Part shown: in pieces, positions 49,223-61,700 of the stretch | Position numbering within the stretch: position 1 is the first letter of the stretch | Layout: each line of letters begins with the position of its first letter | DNA from: Chamaea fasciata | Lineage: Eukaryota; Chordata; Aves; Passeriformes; Sylviidae | Length of the DNA stretch: 64,000 nt | Assembly (NCBI GenBank): GCA_029207755.1 | Contig: JARCOQ010000002.1 | Location: forward strand, 8,060,001 to 8,124,000 | Direction: 5' to 3' | Notes under the pieces: generated by a model | Told to the model about the DNA's origin: nothing | Seen by the model: only the letters and a program-made list of their open reading frames with translations | The model's database searches: none | Made by a program: the position numbers and the translations under genes

Positions 49223-51295
49223 GTTACCATGTAATGGAAGTGTTGTAAATTGAATACAAATCTTACCTTATCTTTGAAAGAAAACAAGGGTATTGTTTTT
49301 CTGACACTTTGATCATGATATTTCTCAGGCTGGAGACACATAGCTTTTCATTTGACTAAAGATATGTCAACAACATTTATTTAAATGTTATCATTACATT
49401 AGGCTAGCATCAGGATAATTGTTAGGTCTGATTTCTAGAAGAATTACATATGGCTTTTTTCAGGAAGAGTTTTTCTTAACAATACTATACAATACATCAT
49501 TAAAATGTGTACAGCTCAGAATATGTATCTATCCACTAATACCTTGATACTCTATGTAGCTTATTGCAATTAATTCTATCCAGTGTTAAGTATGATGATT
49601 AACTAAATTGCAATTATCAGCTACTCAGATCTGTTTTTATGTAACTCTTGTTACAGTATGAATTAAAATTTAAGCTGAATTCATATGAAAATTTGCATAG
49701 AAAAAAGGGGAACAAAATTAACCTCTCATTAAGGTAGACTTCTGAAGGAAAGAATGCCAACATCTATATTTTAGTTTATTCTGAAGTCTTAATCTGTGCT
49801 CTAAAGCTGCACTGAGGTCAGTAAATATACTTCCCTATGTGTCCCAGTACTGGAATCCCCAACTGTTTGGACAGGTGATGTGGTGAGATGTAGCTTTTTC
49901 CTTTCCATTAAAGAACTGGGTGCGCTTTTATCAGCCACGTTAGATATGGCCTAAACAGTGTCAGAGACCAAACTGGCACTGCTCAATCAAAAGAAATGAA
50001 TGTTTTATCCCTATAGAAAACATTAAATATTTTTCCTCCAAATACTTTATTTCCTGGTTTTGCAGCTGCCGTATCTGTTATTCAAGCAGTAATATTTGCA
50101 ATCTTTATTTGCACAATGCCTGCTTAACGCACCAAAATATTGCCCTTGGTTCTTCTGTCAGCAAAAAAAAAACCCAACATGATAATGGCTACCCATAAAG
50201 AGATAATTAACTTGTCTCTTGAATTGCAATGTAAAATACAGATATGCCTGTCTTATTTGGTGAGGACAAAGTTCAGAACGAAGTGTGGAAGTAAAAAAGG
50301 AAGCAAGCTCTTAATATGTCTATGTAAAAAGACACAGCAATGTGAGAAGCTTCTGCAGTGAACCTTTACTAAGGAAGAGCCTTTCCTTTCCCCTTCCCCC
50401 TTCTCCTTCCATCTCCATCCACTGCCTAGGTGCAGGCTGGATAATATTAACATAGAAATCCAAAAGTCCACTTTCACTTCAGTGGAGGTGACTGGAAAAA
50501 GTTACGTTAACCACCAGAGCTGTGACAATGTGCTGTGCACAGAATATCTTCACAGAATAAGTGAAATTTTGAATGTTCAATGCTGAGAGGCCTTAAGGAA
50601 TACATGAAAACATACATGTGTGACTGAAAGTTGCTTTTAGGTCCATGATTCCAGAAGTGAAAATGTATGAAAATAATGTGATGAAAATGAGGAACATGAA
50701 GGAACAAGAAAAAGGACAAACCTTTTTCTGCTTACCCTCCACTCAATAAAAACCCAAACTGATTTTAAGTTAGTGATATGGCAATACTTGGCAGAGGTGT
50801 GGTTTAAGCACAATCCACATTCCTATACAAACTAGAAACTGTGGCTTTGCCTCTGACTCACACAGAGAATGAATTTTTATGACTGGTTTTATTTTTTGTG
50901 TTTCATTGATCATTTCAGGTCCATCTGCCTTTTCCCTCTCATCTGTTCAAAGCTGAGATTTTATCATGGCTAGCAATTTCTTTAGGATACATTTACAGAG
51001 ACAGTGAGGGACTTCCCTACTTCCTGCCAGTATACAGCCATACTTTTCTCAGTCATAATTATATGACTTGTTATACTTATTATCATCTTTGCCTTTTTTT
51101 TTTTTTCCATAGAATTGGGCCTTCTCTGCAGCAGCATTCAAAACAAATATTTTGTAGCTTATTGTTTACTCCAAAATTTCTAGTTTTTATTACTAGGGCA
51201 GTGCCAAGCTATCCAACATATCTCTTTTGCTCCTCAGAACAGATGGACTTCTAATTAGAAATGGCATTTTACCTATATTTCCTATTCAGGTACAT

Positions 51296-51683
51296 AGGAG
51301 GACTGTCTGCCATGGGAAGGATCCCAAACTTGAGCTGTAGGAAGGAGTGGCAGAGACAAAGCATCATGAACTGACCTCCAGCCCCATTCCTCACACCTCT
51401 GTGCCTCTTGGGAGGAGAAGGAAGAAGAGTCTTAAGTGAGTTTGAGACTGAGAAGGAGGGTTGGGGAGAAGGTGTTTTTAGTTTTATTTCTCACTATCGC
51501 ACTCATATAATTTGGCAATGAATTAATTTTCCCAAATGGAATCTGCCTTGCCTATGATGGTAATTGGTAAGTGGTCTCTCTGTCCTTACCTTAATCTTTG
51601 AGCTTTTCCATCCTATTTTCTCCCCATCTTGCTGATGAGAAGGTGAGAGAGTCTCTGGCAGCCAGCTAAAGTCAAGCCACCAT
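51296..51683 (+). mobile_element. Avian interspersed repeat, probably endogenous-retrovirus-related (3' section)
   Basis: The segment matches, from memory and approximately, a repeat common in bird genomes. In order it shows AGGACTGTCTGCCATGGGAA, GGAGTGGCAGAGACAAAGCA, a purine-rich GAGGAGAAGGAAGAAG part, AGAAGGAGGGTTGGGGAGAA, TTTAGTTTTATTTCTCACTA, TTCCCAAATGGAATCTGCCT, GATGGTAATTGGTAAGTGGT, CTCTGTCCTTACCTTAATCT, and a close at GGCAGCCAGCTAAAGTCAAG with CCACCATGG. No coding frame survives. I am fairly sure of the family identity but not of its formal name or class. It could be the LTR-proximal part of an ERV or a different non-autonomous repeat. Confidence 0.6.
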
Positions 51684-53799
51684 GGCTGAGAAACATCCAG
51701 ATCTGATTACAATAAATTACATTTCTGGAGATACCTAAACTTATGGCTGATGGAAAAACTGAGATCTGATGAACAAAAAGTGTCACCCTGATCTTTTTCA
51801 GCCTCCTGATGTTTGCATTTTTGTAGTAGAGTTTCTCACAAATTTTCACCTAAACAAAGTGATGTGTTTATCATTCCTCTCTTGAGGAGAAACAATTGAT
51901 AGACTTCTAGTTTGACCAGTGTGGTTGGAGAGGGGGCAACCTCATTCTCCATTCCATGGTCATTGCACAAAATCTATATAAACCAAAATAAAAAAATAAA
52001 CTTCCCTCTTTTTGTCCTGATGACTTGACTGTGTACATGTTGCTCTTTTTGTTTCCTACAGCAACAAAGAAGTGTCTGAAAACCATGTGAGAAAACTTAG
52101 GTACATTTGAGAATTTCTACTAGAATTTGCAAACAGGATGTCACAGAAAAGGAGTTACAAAAATTGATTGAGGGGTTTGACTTTCTTCCTGCTTCTAAGG
52201 TAAAAAAGAAGTAAATACCGCAAATTCCCTGACTACCTCTTCAATTTCCAGAATGTTTAAATGTGTGAGTTTTGCATGTCTGCTGCACTAGCCAGGTGGC
52301 TTTTAATTGCAGAGGAAAACTGATAGGTATCTTTCATTCAGTTAAGGCGCTGTAAGGACAAGAGGGATAAGCACACCACATCTCCAAACACAGGAGTGAC
52401 TGCAGGTTTTAATGGCTGATATTCCTCAGCTTCCCACTGTTCTCTTCAAAATACAAGCTTAACATGTTTAACAGTGTGATATTTTGGGTTTGCAAAGGAG
52501 TTTTTCACAACTTGAGCAATTTGCAGTTAATTCAGAAAGACGTGTGTGGCCTCCTCAGGGATTTACATTTCTTGGACTGGACTGTGTGGGGATTTGAGGC
52601 CCTGGCTGGTCAGCTGGACTTTAAAAAAAAAAAAAAAAAAGAGTTTTGCTGGTTGGCTACTGAAATAAGGATCTGATTCAGCTGCAGGAAGAGCCCCTGG
52701 CTGACTGGCTGGTGGCAGAAGTGCACTAGACAATTTTCAGGAAAGAAGCCACATTTCTTTAGCATAAGCACAGGATCAGCTTGTGTTATTTGACACCTGC
52801 TGGTCTCTGCCACTTGTAAATTAAAACATTTTCTTCTTTAAACAAAATCCTAGATAAACTCTGAATGCCACAAAATTGTAAAGCCTAAAAGGAAAACACA
52901 TGGTGCTTATGAACCATCCCATTGATGGTTGACCATGACTGTCTCATATGCATGTTTTAAATTGTGAAGACTTTAGTCTTTCCCTTAAAAGAGTTCAAGG
53001 GTTGTATAGAACATTGTGGAATTTGTTAGAAATTAAAGCATGTACCTATAGATTAAGGATATTTTCATGGTTCTTGAGCTATTTTATACCACTCAGCTTA
53101 AGATACAGGGAGCCGTAACCTCAAACAGAATTAGGTCACTTGTATTGGTGAGAAAGGGGAGCTTCAGTCTTGTATTTCATAAGAAAACAAATTCACCTCT
53201 GTGTGATAACAAGCCTCGTGGCCAAATAAGCTGATTGACCCCAAGGCACTGCTGACTTCTGTGGGAGTCAAAGACAGTGATCCCTCTCTTGAACCCAACA
53301 TTCAAAAATTTACTGCTTTAATGGGTTTCCTCCAGCAAAAATAGCTGTGAAATCAGTCTTGTGTATTGCAGATAAGCTGTGCTAAATATCAGATGCAAGC
53401 AGGATGAAACAACACAGAAAAATCTTGTCTGCTTTAAGCTTTATCAAAACAGGAACTTAAAATTAAGTATGGGCAAAGCACCACTTAATTTTTAGTATTA
53501 AAAGGAGAAATCTTAGAGTCACACTGATTAGGCTTTAAGTCTCATCATTTTGCTCTTAAGAAAAATCCTGTGCAATAGACTGCTTGTTTCATCATCAGAC
53601 ATGCTGCTGATTAAAACCAGGAACAGCCCAGGAAATACTGTCTTAAAGCCTCCATTTCTCTGTAGGTGAACAAAAGTCTTTGGTCTGTCATAACCCAGAA
53701 TAAACAAATGTGAGCACTTGCAGCAAAGAACCTATTAACTGGCTTGGATTTCACCACACAATTTACTAGGCATTTAGGGGAGACTCGGATTTGTGGGTG
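51684..53799. other. Non-coding stretch, nothing recognised
   Basis: Short frames only. An A run of about 19 lies near 52622-52640 inside a chance 70-codon frame. Confidence 0.55.
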
Positions 53800-53846
53800 T
53801 TTTTTTGTTTGTTTGTTTGTTTGTTTTTTTCTTTTTTTTTTCTTTG
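53800..53846. repeat. (GTTT)n and T-rich tract
   Basis: Several GTTT units followed by T runs with a C interruption, giving a Cys/Phe/Val frame that is not a gene. Confidence 0.85.
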
Positions 53847-54084
53847 TCTACTCTCACTTTCCCAATTTTTTAAAAGAGATTTTTACAATGGCAAGATTTA
53901 TAAAGATTGATTGTCTTGCTTTGGAACTCTTCAAATATCTGTAAGCTGTTTTTAAAGAGTGGTTAAATAAACAAGAATTTTAGTATAGATCTCCAGATAT
54001 ATGATCATGCTCAAAGCTAATTAAACCGCACACTCAAGATAGAAAAGTGATGTCATTAGTTTGCAAAGGGGAAAAAGATCTGCT

Positions 54085-54151
54085 CTGGTCATGTCTGAAT
54101 TGGTCAGACAGTTAGATTAAATCATCACTTTAGGTCTTGTCCAGCCAAATT
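54085..54151 (+). mobile_element. CR1 LINE 3'-end stub
   Basis: TTGGTCAGACAGTTAGATTA, AATCATCACTTTAGGTC and TTGTCCAGCCAAATTAT resemble the last 60-70 bases of a CR1 copy, which normally continues into ATTCTATG-type repeats. Here it continues directly into a pentanucleotide array. Confidence 0.65.
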
Positions 54152-54224
54152 ATCCTATCCTAGCCTAGCCTAGCCTAGCCTAGCCTAGCCTAGCCTAGCC
54201 CTGCCTAGCCTAACCTATCCTATC
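54152..54224. repeat. (CCTAG)n pentanucleotide microsatellite
   Basis: The run is CCTAT, then about eight CCTAG units, then CCCTG, CCTAG, CCTAA, CCTAT and CCTAT. Variant units at both ends and uniform units in the middle fit expansion from a CR1 terminal repeat. It is not the telomeric CCCTAA repeat. Confidence 0.95.
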
Positions 54225-55627
54225 TCACACAAAAGGTATGGTCGATTTTCACAAGTCTACATAAAATCTCCCGACTGAAAATCTTTCCTGAAAAAAGTAT
54301 TTCTATGATTGGTAAATTGCTGTTAGAGTTTTCATTTACACTACTGGATCTTCAAATCATAAAATTAGGGGTGGTGTCTTCTCAAATGCATCAAAGTCAA
54401 TCAATATCTAAGAGTTTTAGAGAAGCTACTATTTTAGGAGAATAATGCATAAAGATACGCTGTGTCAGACTACTTTTATAAAGTCAGAAAGCAATCATGG
54501 AACTTGTACTCTCTGTAAGGGCAAAATAATCAAACTTTATGAAGGCATGTCATTAGGAGTTTCTGACAATCATTCAAAATTGACTTTGGCAATCTAAATA
54601 AGGCAACTTCATCCTTTAAAAGATTTCTAAATCAAGACTTACTTTTTTCTGTCTGCCTTTCTTCATTAGTTAAATGGTCTTTGATCTCAGGCCAGCTTAG
54701 CTTCTGTATCTACTTTCCACAAAATAATGCTGAAATTTTTTTGTTTAATAATTTTATTGCTTAATGTGAGAACTTGCAACATTAAAACTTCTCTGCCTGA
54801 GACCTCAAGCAGCCACACTGCTGCAGGGTGAGAAGTGACCATGTGCTGGCAAATCCACAATAAATATCTATTTGAATGCTCTTAGCCTGTGGCAAATGCA
54901 GTGTAATTTAAGTTAGCATGAAAGAAGGCTAGGAAAACTCAATTTATTTTACATTTGCCATGGGCTAAAAAAATTCACAGTGGACAGCTGTTGTAGATCA
55001 GCTGTTGTATTTATGAAAACAATTCTTTTGTCAGTACAACTAGTGTGAAATCAGGGAACAATCAGGATAGAGATCTGTAATTCTGGTATTGCAAAACACA
55101 AGTATCCAGGTAGTCTATGAAGTCATCATTCTCTCAGTGTGAAATACTAGAAGAAATATATTTGATGGGAAGAAAAAGAGTTTTGGAGAAGAGTTGTTTG
55201 TGGTGGGGATTGTTAGGTTTTTAACTGGAGTCAGAATAGTTCTCACATTGCCAAGCAAACATAAGAAAAACAAAACCACAGACATGACTTTTGACATTTC
55301 AAGTAAAATGACATATTTATATGTGTAATGAATGGAATTGTATAAAACATCAACTTTCCTTCCTGGAAATCAATGGAAATGTGCCAGTGATTTTACTGGG
55401 AGCAAAGGTGTGTTCTGTTCAGTGTCTGTTCCTTCGTTCTCTTAACTTTGCTCAACACTGCACAGCCATTCATTTTAAACATGCTCTTGAAGTTGCAGCC
55501 TCCTGAAGTGTTAAAACAGGGCTGTGGTCACCTTTCTTGCTGTCATGTGAGCACATTCTTAACGAACAGATCAGATAGACTATACTATAGAAAAATTCTT
55601 CGATATGAGGCAATGCAATTTGGTTTG
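54225..55627. other. Non-coding stretch, nothing recognised
   Basis: Frames of 60-64 codons on both strands overlap one another. No motif or repeat was recognised. Confidence 0.55.
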
Positions 55628-56085
55628 TAGGAGGCCATGAAGACGGCTCAGAGGGCTGGAGCACCTCTCCTGTAAGGACAGGCTGAGACAGTTGGGATTG
55701 AATAGCCTGGAGAGAAGAAGGTTCTGGAGAGATCTTATGGCATCTTCCAGGACCTAGAGCTGGCCTCCAAGAAAACTAGAGAGGAACTTACTCCAAGGGA
55801 AAGTAGTGATAGGAAAAGAGAAAATGGCTTTAATCGGAAGGAACAGTTTTAGCTTAGTTATGAGGAAGAAATTCTTAGTTAGAGGGTGGGGAGGCACTGG
55901 GACAGGTTGCCCAGAGAAGTTGTGGATGTCCTATCCCTGGAAATGTTCAAGGCCAGGCTGGATGGGGCCCTGAACCATCTGGAATAGGGAAAGGTGTCCT
56001 TGCCCACGGCAGAGGGGCTTGGAACTAGAGGATATTTAAAATCCCTTCCAACCCAAACCATTTTTTGGTTCTGTGATTCTATGAA
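55628..56085 (+). mobile_element. CR1 LINE 3' end, about 460 bases
   Basis: The CR1 3' UTR is nearly complete. It begins CATGAAGACGGCTCAGAGGG and CTGGAGCACCTCTCCTGTAA, then GACAGGCTGAGACAGTTGGG and GAGAGATCTTATGGCATCTT. Next come GGGAGGCACTGGGACAGGTT-type sequence, GTTGTGGATGTCCTATCCCT, GGCCAGGCTGGATGGGGCCC, TCCTTGCCCACGGCAGAGGG and ATCCCTTCCAACCCAAACCA, ending GGTTCTGTGATTCTATGA. It lacks any coding part. The 60- and 64-codon frames across it are antisense or chance. Confidence 0.97.
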
Positions 56086-57376
56086 AATAAAAGAGATTTC
56101 AGCAAAAATCCCTTTGGCTAAACAGTTTTTCTCCTCATGTTTTTCATGTCCTTTCTGTACTGTACTTGCAGTGAAACTTTCTCTATGATGCTTAAATGTG
56201 GATCAAATTTTCCAATTAACTGATAATGTTCATCTATCACAGCAGACACATGCAACTCTTAGGTACTGGTCTCTTCTACAAAGATATTGTATACAGAGGA
56301 TATTGTGTAAGTGCACCAGAAATTAAAGGGGGTTTTAAATACTATGAACAAAAAGCTGATATGGTTAGAGAGACAGAGAGGTCAAGAACTTGAGAAATGC
56401 ACCCACCTTTTGCAAAGCTGGTAAGCAAATTACTGCTGCATCACCACACACTGTTGTCTGTAAATTATGCTTAGATCAAAGGTATTTCAACTTTAGCCAG
56501 CTAAAAGAGTGGACAAAACCAGTTCAAACCATCTAGGACTTGTGTCTATAGCATACTCCTAATGTCTCTGCCTTTCAGTTTCCTCATCCATATAAAGACA
56601 ATATTATTTCATTAAAAAACCCTGAATATTTGCAATGAAAGAGCAAAATGTTCAATGAAAAAAAAAAAAATGGTTATCCTATCCAAGAATGAGAAGATAA
56701 CTACTAGGCTGTAGAGAAACAGTCATTTTTCCTGTCTTTTTCTGCAGCTATTTATCATTCAGTGTGTGACAGCTTCAGCAGGACGTAGACAGTCCCCTCA
56801 AACTGTAACATCCATAAATGAATGTTTGTGGTACTTTCCTGGATACAAAGATTATCCTCGAGCAAGGAGAAATGATGACTGAGATACCTCACCTCCTGAT
56901 GTGAGTAAATAAGCTATTTGTCACTTGAAGCCAGGGCTGGTTGGGAACATAATACAACAGCAGGGCTGGGGGTTGGGAATGGAGGGAAATGTCTTGCTAC
57001 AATTTAATTACAAGTGCACAGAGCAGGGGAAAATTAAGTAAGCCTGCCCATTTCAAATTTTCTATTGGAAAGCAGGAGGCTGTTTTCACCTGTGTCAGGT
57101 TTGATTTTGCAAATCCTTTCTTATTTCCCTAAATATTTTAAAATAGTCTTTAAAGGATTCATGATGCACGTTTAGTCATATGATTTGAAGTTCAGTTTGA
57201 GGACACTCTTAACTACTAGTTAATCATGATGATGTGGTAGCTGGAAAGTAGGAGAAGATCTGAGGGTTTTATGTGTTTCACATCTATTTCTTCTGGTACA
57301 ATTTGGTAAAAGGCACTGGCAAAACCAGGATACTGAAAAGGATGATATTCAAGCTTGATTTCGTCTGTCTTTTCCC
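56086..57376. other. Non-coding stretch, nothing recognised
   Basis: No frame above 70 codons lies wholly in this interval. A short A run lies near 56658-56670. No repeat family was recognised. Confidence 0.55.
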
Positions 57377-57742
57377 CCTCAAATTTCTCCAACATGAGGC
57401 ATTTCCGCAGTCTACAGTTCTTCACAAACTGCTCTGGTATAGATCCTTCTCCTTGGGCCCCAGTCCCTCAGGAACACATGGCTCCAGCATGGATCTGCCA
57501 TTTTTCCTGCAGAAAACTTGCTCCTGTGTGGGCTCCTCTCCATGGGATCCCCCTCAGGCTGCAGCCTCCTTCACTGCACCTGCACTTCCTTCAGATCCAC
57601 CTGCTCTAGTGTGGGATCCTCCAAGGGCTGCTGGATGAGGATCTGCTCCACTGTAGTCCTCCATGGGCTGCAGTGGAAATGCCAACTCCATCATAGTCTT
57701 CTCCAGGAATCACAAGGGAACTCTTGCTCTGATACCTGGACT
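57377..57742 (-). mobile_element. Avian interspersed repeat, same probable family as 51296-51683, tandem-unit section
   Basis: On the plus strand a TGCTCYAGTGTGGG-like word recurs at about 57432, 57480, 57520, 57602, 57643 and 57685, mostly at multiples of about 41 bases. It is linked to CTCCAAGGGCTGC or CTCCATGGGCTGC words. On the minus strand this reads as repeated 'GGA..CCCACACTGGAGCA' units, which in the family I know lie upstream of the section seen at 51296. The frames of 121, 84 and 113 codons here are read through these units in several phases and are not genes. Family name and class are uncertain. Confidence 0.6.
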
Positions 57743-57770
57743 GTGGGTTTCTTATCTTCTTTTTTTTTTC

Positions 57771-58260
57771 TGTTAGAGCCAGGATTAATGCTCAGGAGAT
57801 GCAATTTCATGTTTGGACTCAGATGTTTATTAATTCTTATCTATAGCACAGTCTCATGAGTTGTGAGCTCTAGCTAACAAGGTAGAAAATGGCTCTCTCT
57901 CTAACTATTTGCAATATCCTTTAAGCACAAATTATCCAATAAGTAGATGACACCTATATTATTTTTACTTTTAACCCAATAACCAGACACCTGTGGTCTG
58001 CAATGCGGACCTTTTCACCCAATTACAAGACATCACTCAAACCCTTCATGAAGGAAGTGAAAGAAGAACTTAGCCTCTGCCCTAAAAGCTCCATCTTGCT
58101 TTATATATATATTACTATGCTCTAAAACCTTAAATTCTAAGTTTTGCACCCTATCACACACTTCTATTCGAACGACACACCCACAATCCCAGTGCTACGA
58201 CTCAATTTTGGAAGCCTGTGCCACGGCCTCAGGTCAAATGTAGTGCTTGCTTGAGGGTCA
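57771..58260 (-). mobile_element. Probable solo LTR of a passerine endogenous retrovirus (outer end uncertain, perhaps 58716)
   Basis: Read on the minus strand, a TATA-like run (plus-strand TTTATATATATATT at about 58100-58113) is followed about 270 bases later by an AATAAA poly(A) signal (plus-strand TTTATT at 57826-57831). The element then ends in TAACA at 57771, giving the CA expected at an LTR 3' end. The body resembles, from memory, LTRs of songbird ERVs (plus-strand words AGCACAGTCTCATGAG, GAGCTCTAGCTAACAAGG, AAAAGCTCCATCTTGC). A possible outer boundary at 58716 would make the element start TGTGAAG. It would be flanked by TTTTTC on both sides (57765-57770 and 58717-58722), but these lie in T-rich DNA. 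No primer-binding site or gag/pol/env remnant adjoins it, so it is most likely a solo LTR. Confidence 0.6.
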
Positions 58261-58716
58261 GTGCCTGTTAGAATAGAAAGCCTAGGATTTGAATCTTCCA
58301 GAGTTCCAACACTGGACCATGTCCTCCTCTATGTCTGGTATGGGTCGGCTCCAGTCACTTATCAGACACTGCCCAGCAGCCCCAAGCAGACCCCGGGCAC
58401 CTTCATCCAGGCACTCTGCAGTCCAGTGATGCCCTGCCTTAACAGTTTCTCTGGCTGAAAACCATGGGAATACTTGTGAAATAGGTTTGGGTCTGCATTT
58501 CCAAATATATTTATGCTGGAGACAATATAAAGATGAATTCCTTCCTTTAGAGTAACAGAAAAGAGTACTTTGCTGCAAGATGAATACAGGTTAAGCCAAT
58601 GTGATTACATCTTAAGATGAACAAAAGCAAGGAAATGTGGCCCTATATTAAATGAAAAATTCTTTTGGAAAAATTTTTAAAAATGTTCTAGGGACAAATA
58701 TAGAAAACTCTTCACA
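58261..58716. other. Possible U3 part of the LTR, or unique sequence
   Basis: The G+C-rich part at about 58310-58450 (CCAGTCACTTATCAGACACT, CAGACCCCGGGCACCTTCAT) has a 98-codon minus frame without recognisable features. It would be the upstream end of the LTR if the boundary at 58716 is right. Confidence 0.35.
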
Positions 58717-61700
58717 TTTTTCATCCTCCCTCACCTCAGTGAACAAACATTCTGTCTACCTTTGGTGACCCTCAAATATTTATTGCATCTGATAGTGGTT
58801 CTCTGAAAAGCAGATGATCATCTCTTTGGGACATGTGCCAGACTAGCAATATCCCAAAAACTTTAGTACATAAGCCTTATGAAGTGTTGCTGGCACTGGT
58901 GGCTGAGGCACTTAATTTAATGAGATGGGCTTGCCATTGCTGCAACTGCTAAATGTGTTTTCAGCAGAGCCCAGGAAAAATCTAATTCATTAGACCTCTG
59001 ACTGTGTTCAACAATTGTTATTGTGCTGCAACATTTTGAATATAAATACAAAAGGCCCACAGAAAGCAGTATTTCACAATTTGAATTTGCACATATTGCT
59101 GAAGGCCATTTCAGTTCTCCCGCTGATGTGTTGCATTGCATTCCTGGCTGCCATAACATAGTATATGATTATATACCTGATGCCTATAAAACTATGACAA
59201 AACACACAGTTGTTACAGTATGTAACTATTGTCCTCTGTAATGAAAAATGACAGCACACTTTTGTAATATGGTGACTTGTCTCTGGTAATACAGAAACTA
59301 GCACAGTTATAAGAAGAAAAGCAAAAATAATGGTGCCATCATTAATATTTGAGTCTGAAATAGGCAGATTAGATTAGAGCCCTTACAAAAAATCATCAAT
59401 TCCCAGTACATGTTTTGCCTTTATTTCTTCCATATGAAAAAAGAGATATGAAAGAAATTAGGACAAAGACAATGAGGAATTAAAATCTGAATATTTTTGC
59501 TACTGAATATTAGCCTGTAACACTTCTGGTTTAAGATATGGCGTTTCTTCGTACAGCAGTACAGTATTTCTCAAATAATGTGAAGTGAAAATATATCAAT
59601 TTTGATTGAATTTCGGTAAAAAAATGACCTGCAGAATCCCATACCATCCCAATCATAATTGCTCATACCACCAGAATATTTAGAGTACTGAACTCTACCA
59701 GAATAGAGGGTGAATTGTGTGAACTGTACCTGCAGCTTTCTCAGTTTATGTCACATTCCAGCTAGGTAGTGCTTCATTTGCATTTTATCTTTAGAAAACC
59801 AAACTCCAGAAGTCCAACATCTTGTGTGAGGGGATGCAAGAAATGTGCAGCTAGATTTCAGTAAAATCCAACCCCAGGCCTCCTCCTTCTTCCATGTTGG
59901 CAAAACTCCAATTCCTGCCCCTCTAATTTCTCTGATCTTGGTTCTTTTCCTTGCTTGTTCAAATGGTCTTTATCACACCAGAGACTTGACAGCTCTCTGG
60001 AAAGAGGTATCCAAGGAGAGATGACTCCCAGAAGTCATCACAGAACTCGAGATTACTGTGCAGCACCAAAATGTTGCAATTATTAAAGCTCATTTCATTA
60101 CTAACTGTGGGGAGGAACTCGTTGTTCCTTCTTTAAAGTCTTCATAAATGACTCTTTTTCAATATTTAATCTCTGCAAACATTATAAATTTGTATCTTTA
60201 AGATAAATTCTCACTTCTGTCTCAGACTATAGGCAGTCTATGGTATATGTATATTGTAAAACCATAATATACTCTTAATTTCCTGTCCAGCTAAATTATT
60301 TAGAATAAAAATACAGAAAAAACCCAAAACAAAGAAAAAAAAATTCCATGTTTTTGAGATCTGGTTCATGACACCCAGCTTCATTCCTCTAGCCTTAGAG
60401 ATCTCTTTCCTTATTTTAACAGAGGCTAAAATCTAACAGAGGAGATCTCCTTTTTAATTTTAACATGTCACTGACTATGAATGCCAGAAGTGGAACTGCA
60501 CAATGTGTTTATGTTCCAGCGTGAGTGGCCTTGTTAGAGTCCTGTCAGCAGCAGCCTCATGATTTTTCCAGTGCATTGTTTGCACAAGGTCCTCAAACCA
60601 ATCAAAGGAGGCACACTGTTCTCGAAGAGTTCCTGCCTTGTGTCTTCACCCACTCGTTAGCTGCTTAAAGCAAGTTCCTACCTGGAAAGAACATCCTTTC
60701 CTCATTGCCACTGGAATCAGAGACCAGCTACAGATGCCACAAAGCTCTGAGAATTCTCTTATGACATCACAGTGAGTAACTCTACAGAAACCGTTTTGTG
60801 GCAACTTCTGTGCTTTCTCTTCCATTTTTAACATTTGCATCGCATCTTCTGTGATATTGCCTTAATAACTTAAATACTTCCTGATAATTTTACTATTCGA
60901 GTCCAAATAGATGCACATGAAAATCCACAAATTTAAACCTCAGAACACTACACATGAAGACTTTCAGATCTGGTTCAATGGTGAAACTCTTGAGACTCCT
61001 ACAATATTGAAACGATAACTTCCTCAGTACTATACCATGGTGGTTTGTAGCTATTAAATATCTTCCTTGGAATTAACCTTTGAGATTCATACTCCCTCTC
61101 AATCCCTGATTTAAAATATCGAGTTTCACAGCCATTTTTGAGACACACTAAAGTGTTCTGCAGCAATTATGAGGGGCCAGAGTTGAACAAACCTAGGGAA
61201 TGTTAATGAGTTTGCAGTGGTAATTATTTTTAATTGCCTTCCATCTCATTAGAGTACCAGGTGGCAGCTATGTAACCTCACCATGGATGCTGATTGTCTA
61301 CATGGCCACAAAATTCTCTGCAGACACTAATGAACAGACATGTCCACAGCCTCTGTAGTGGTCTTCTTACAGCAATTTGCCTGCTCCTTGGAACAAGAGG
61401 AGTCTGACTCTGACCCCACTCACACCAAAATTAACTGCAAGGATATTACAGCCTCATATACCTTCCAGTGCACATTTTTTAAAAAAACCAACCAAAAATA
61501 ATCTACAAATGTGCAAATATATTAAGTTCTGTTTCTACTGTGAACTGTTTAAAGGCTTTTAGTTTTACTTACCACTTTAGAAATAAAGAGAATCATCCTC
61601 GTTCCCTGTTCACACAGCAATATAGCAAAATAAAGGAATGTTCTTCTACACTTCCCTGCCTTCAATAAGAAGTTTTTTATTAAAGTTATTAATTATTAAT

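Larger units (their letters stand above)
46801..51295. other. Non-coding AT-rich stretch with simple tracts
   Basis: No gene was recognised. Simple sequences are an AAAC-rich tract near 48137-48172, (A)18 near 48466-48483, a TATA-rich dinucleotide tract at 48987-49038 and the T-rich tract at 49170-49222. A moderately G+C-rich part at about 47240-47420 has no frame or motif I can name. Confidence 0.55.

Noticed and set aside
54152..54224. Interstitial telomere repeat
   Set aside because: The unit is CCTAG, not CCCTAA. Only one CCTAA-like unit occurs at the edge.
57273..57638. 121-codon frame rich in Ser, Pro and Ala
   Set aside because: It reads through the approximately 41-base tandem units of an interspersed repeat. 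Other frames are open over the same bases.
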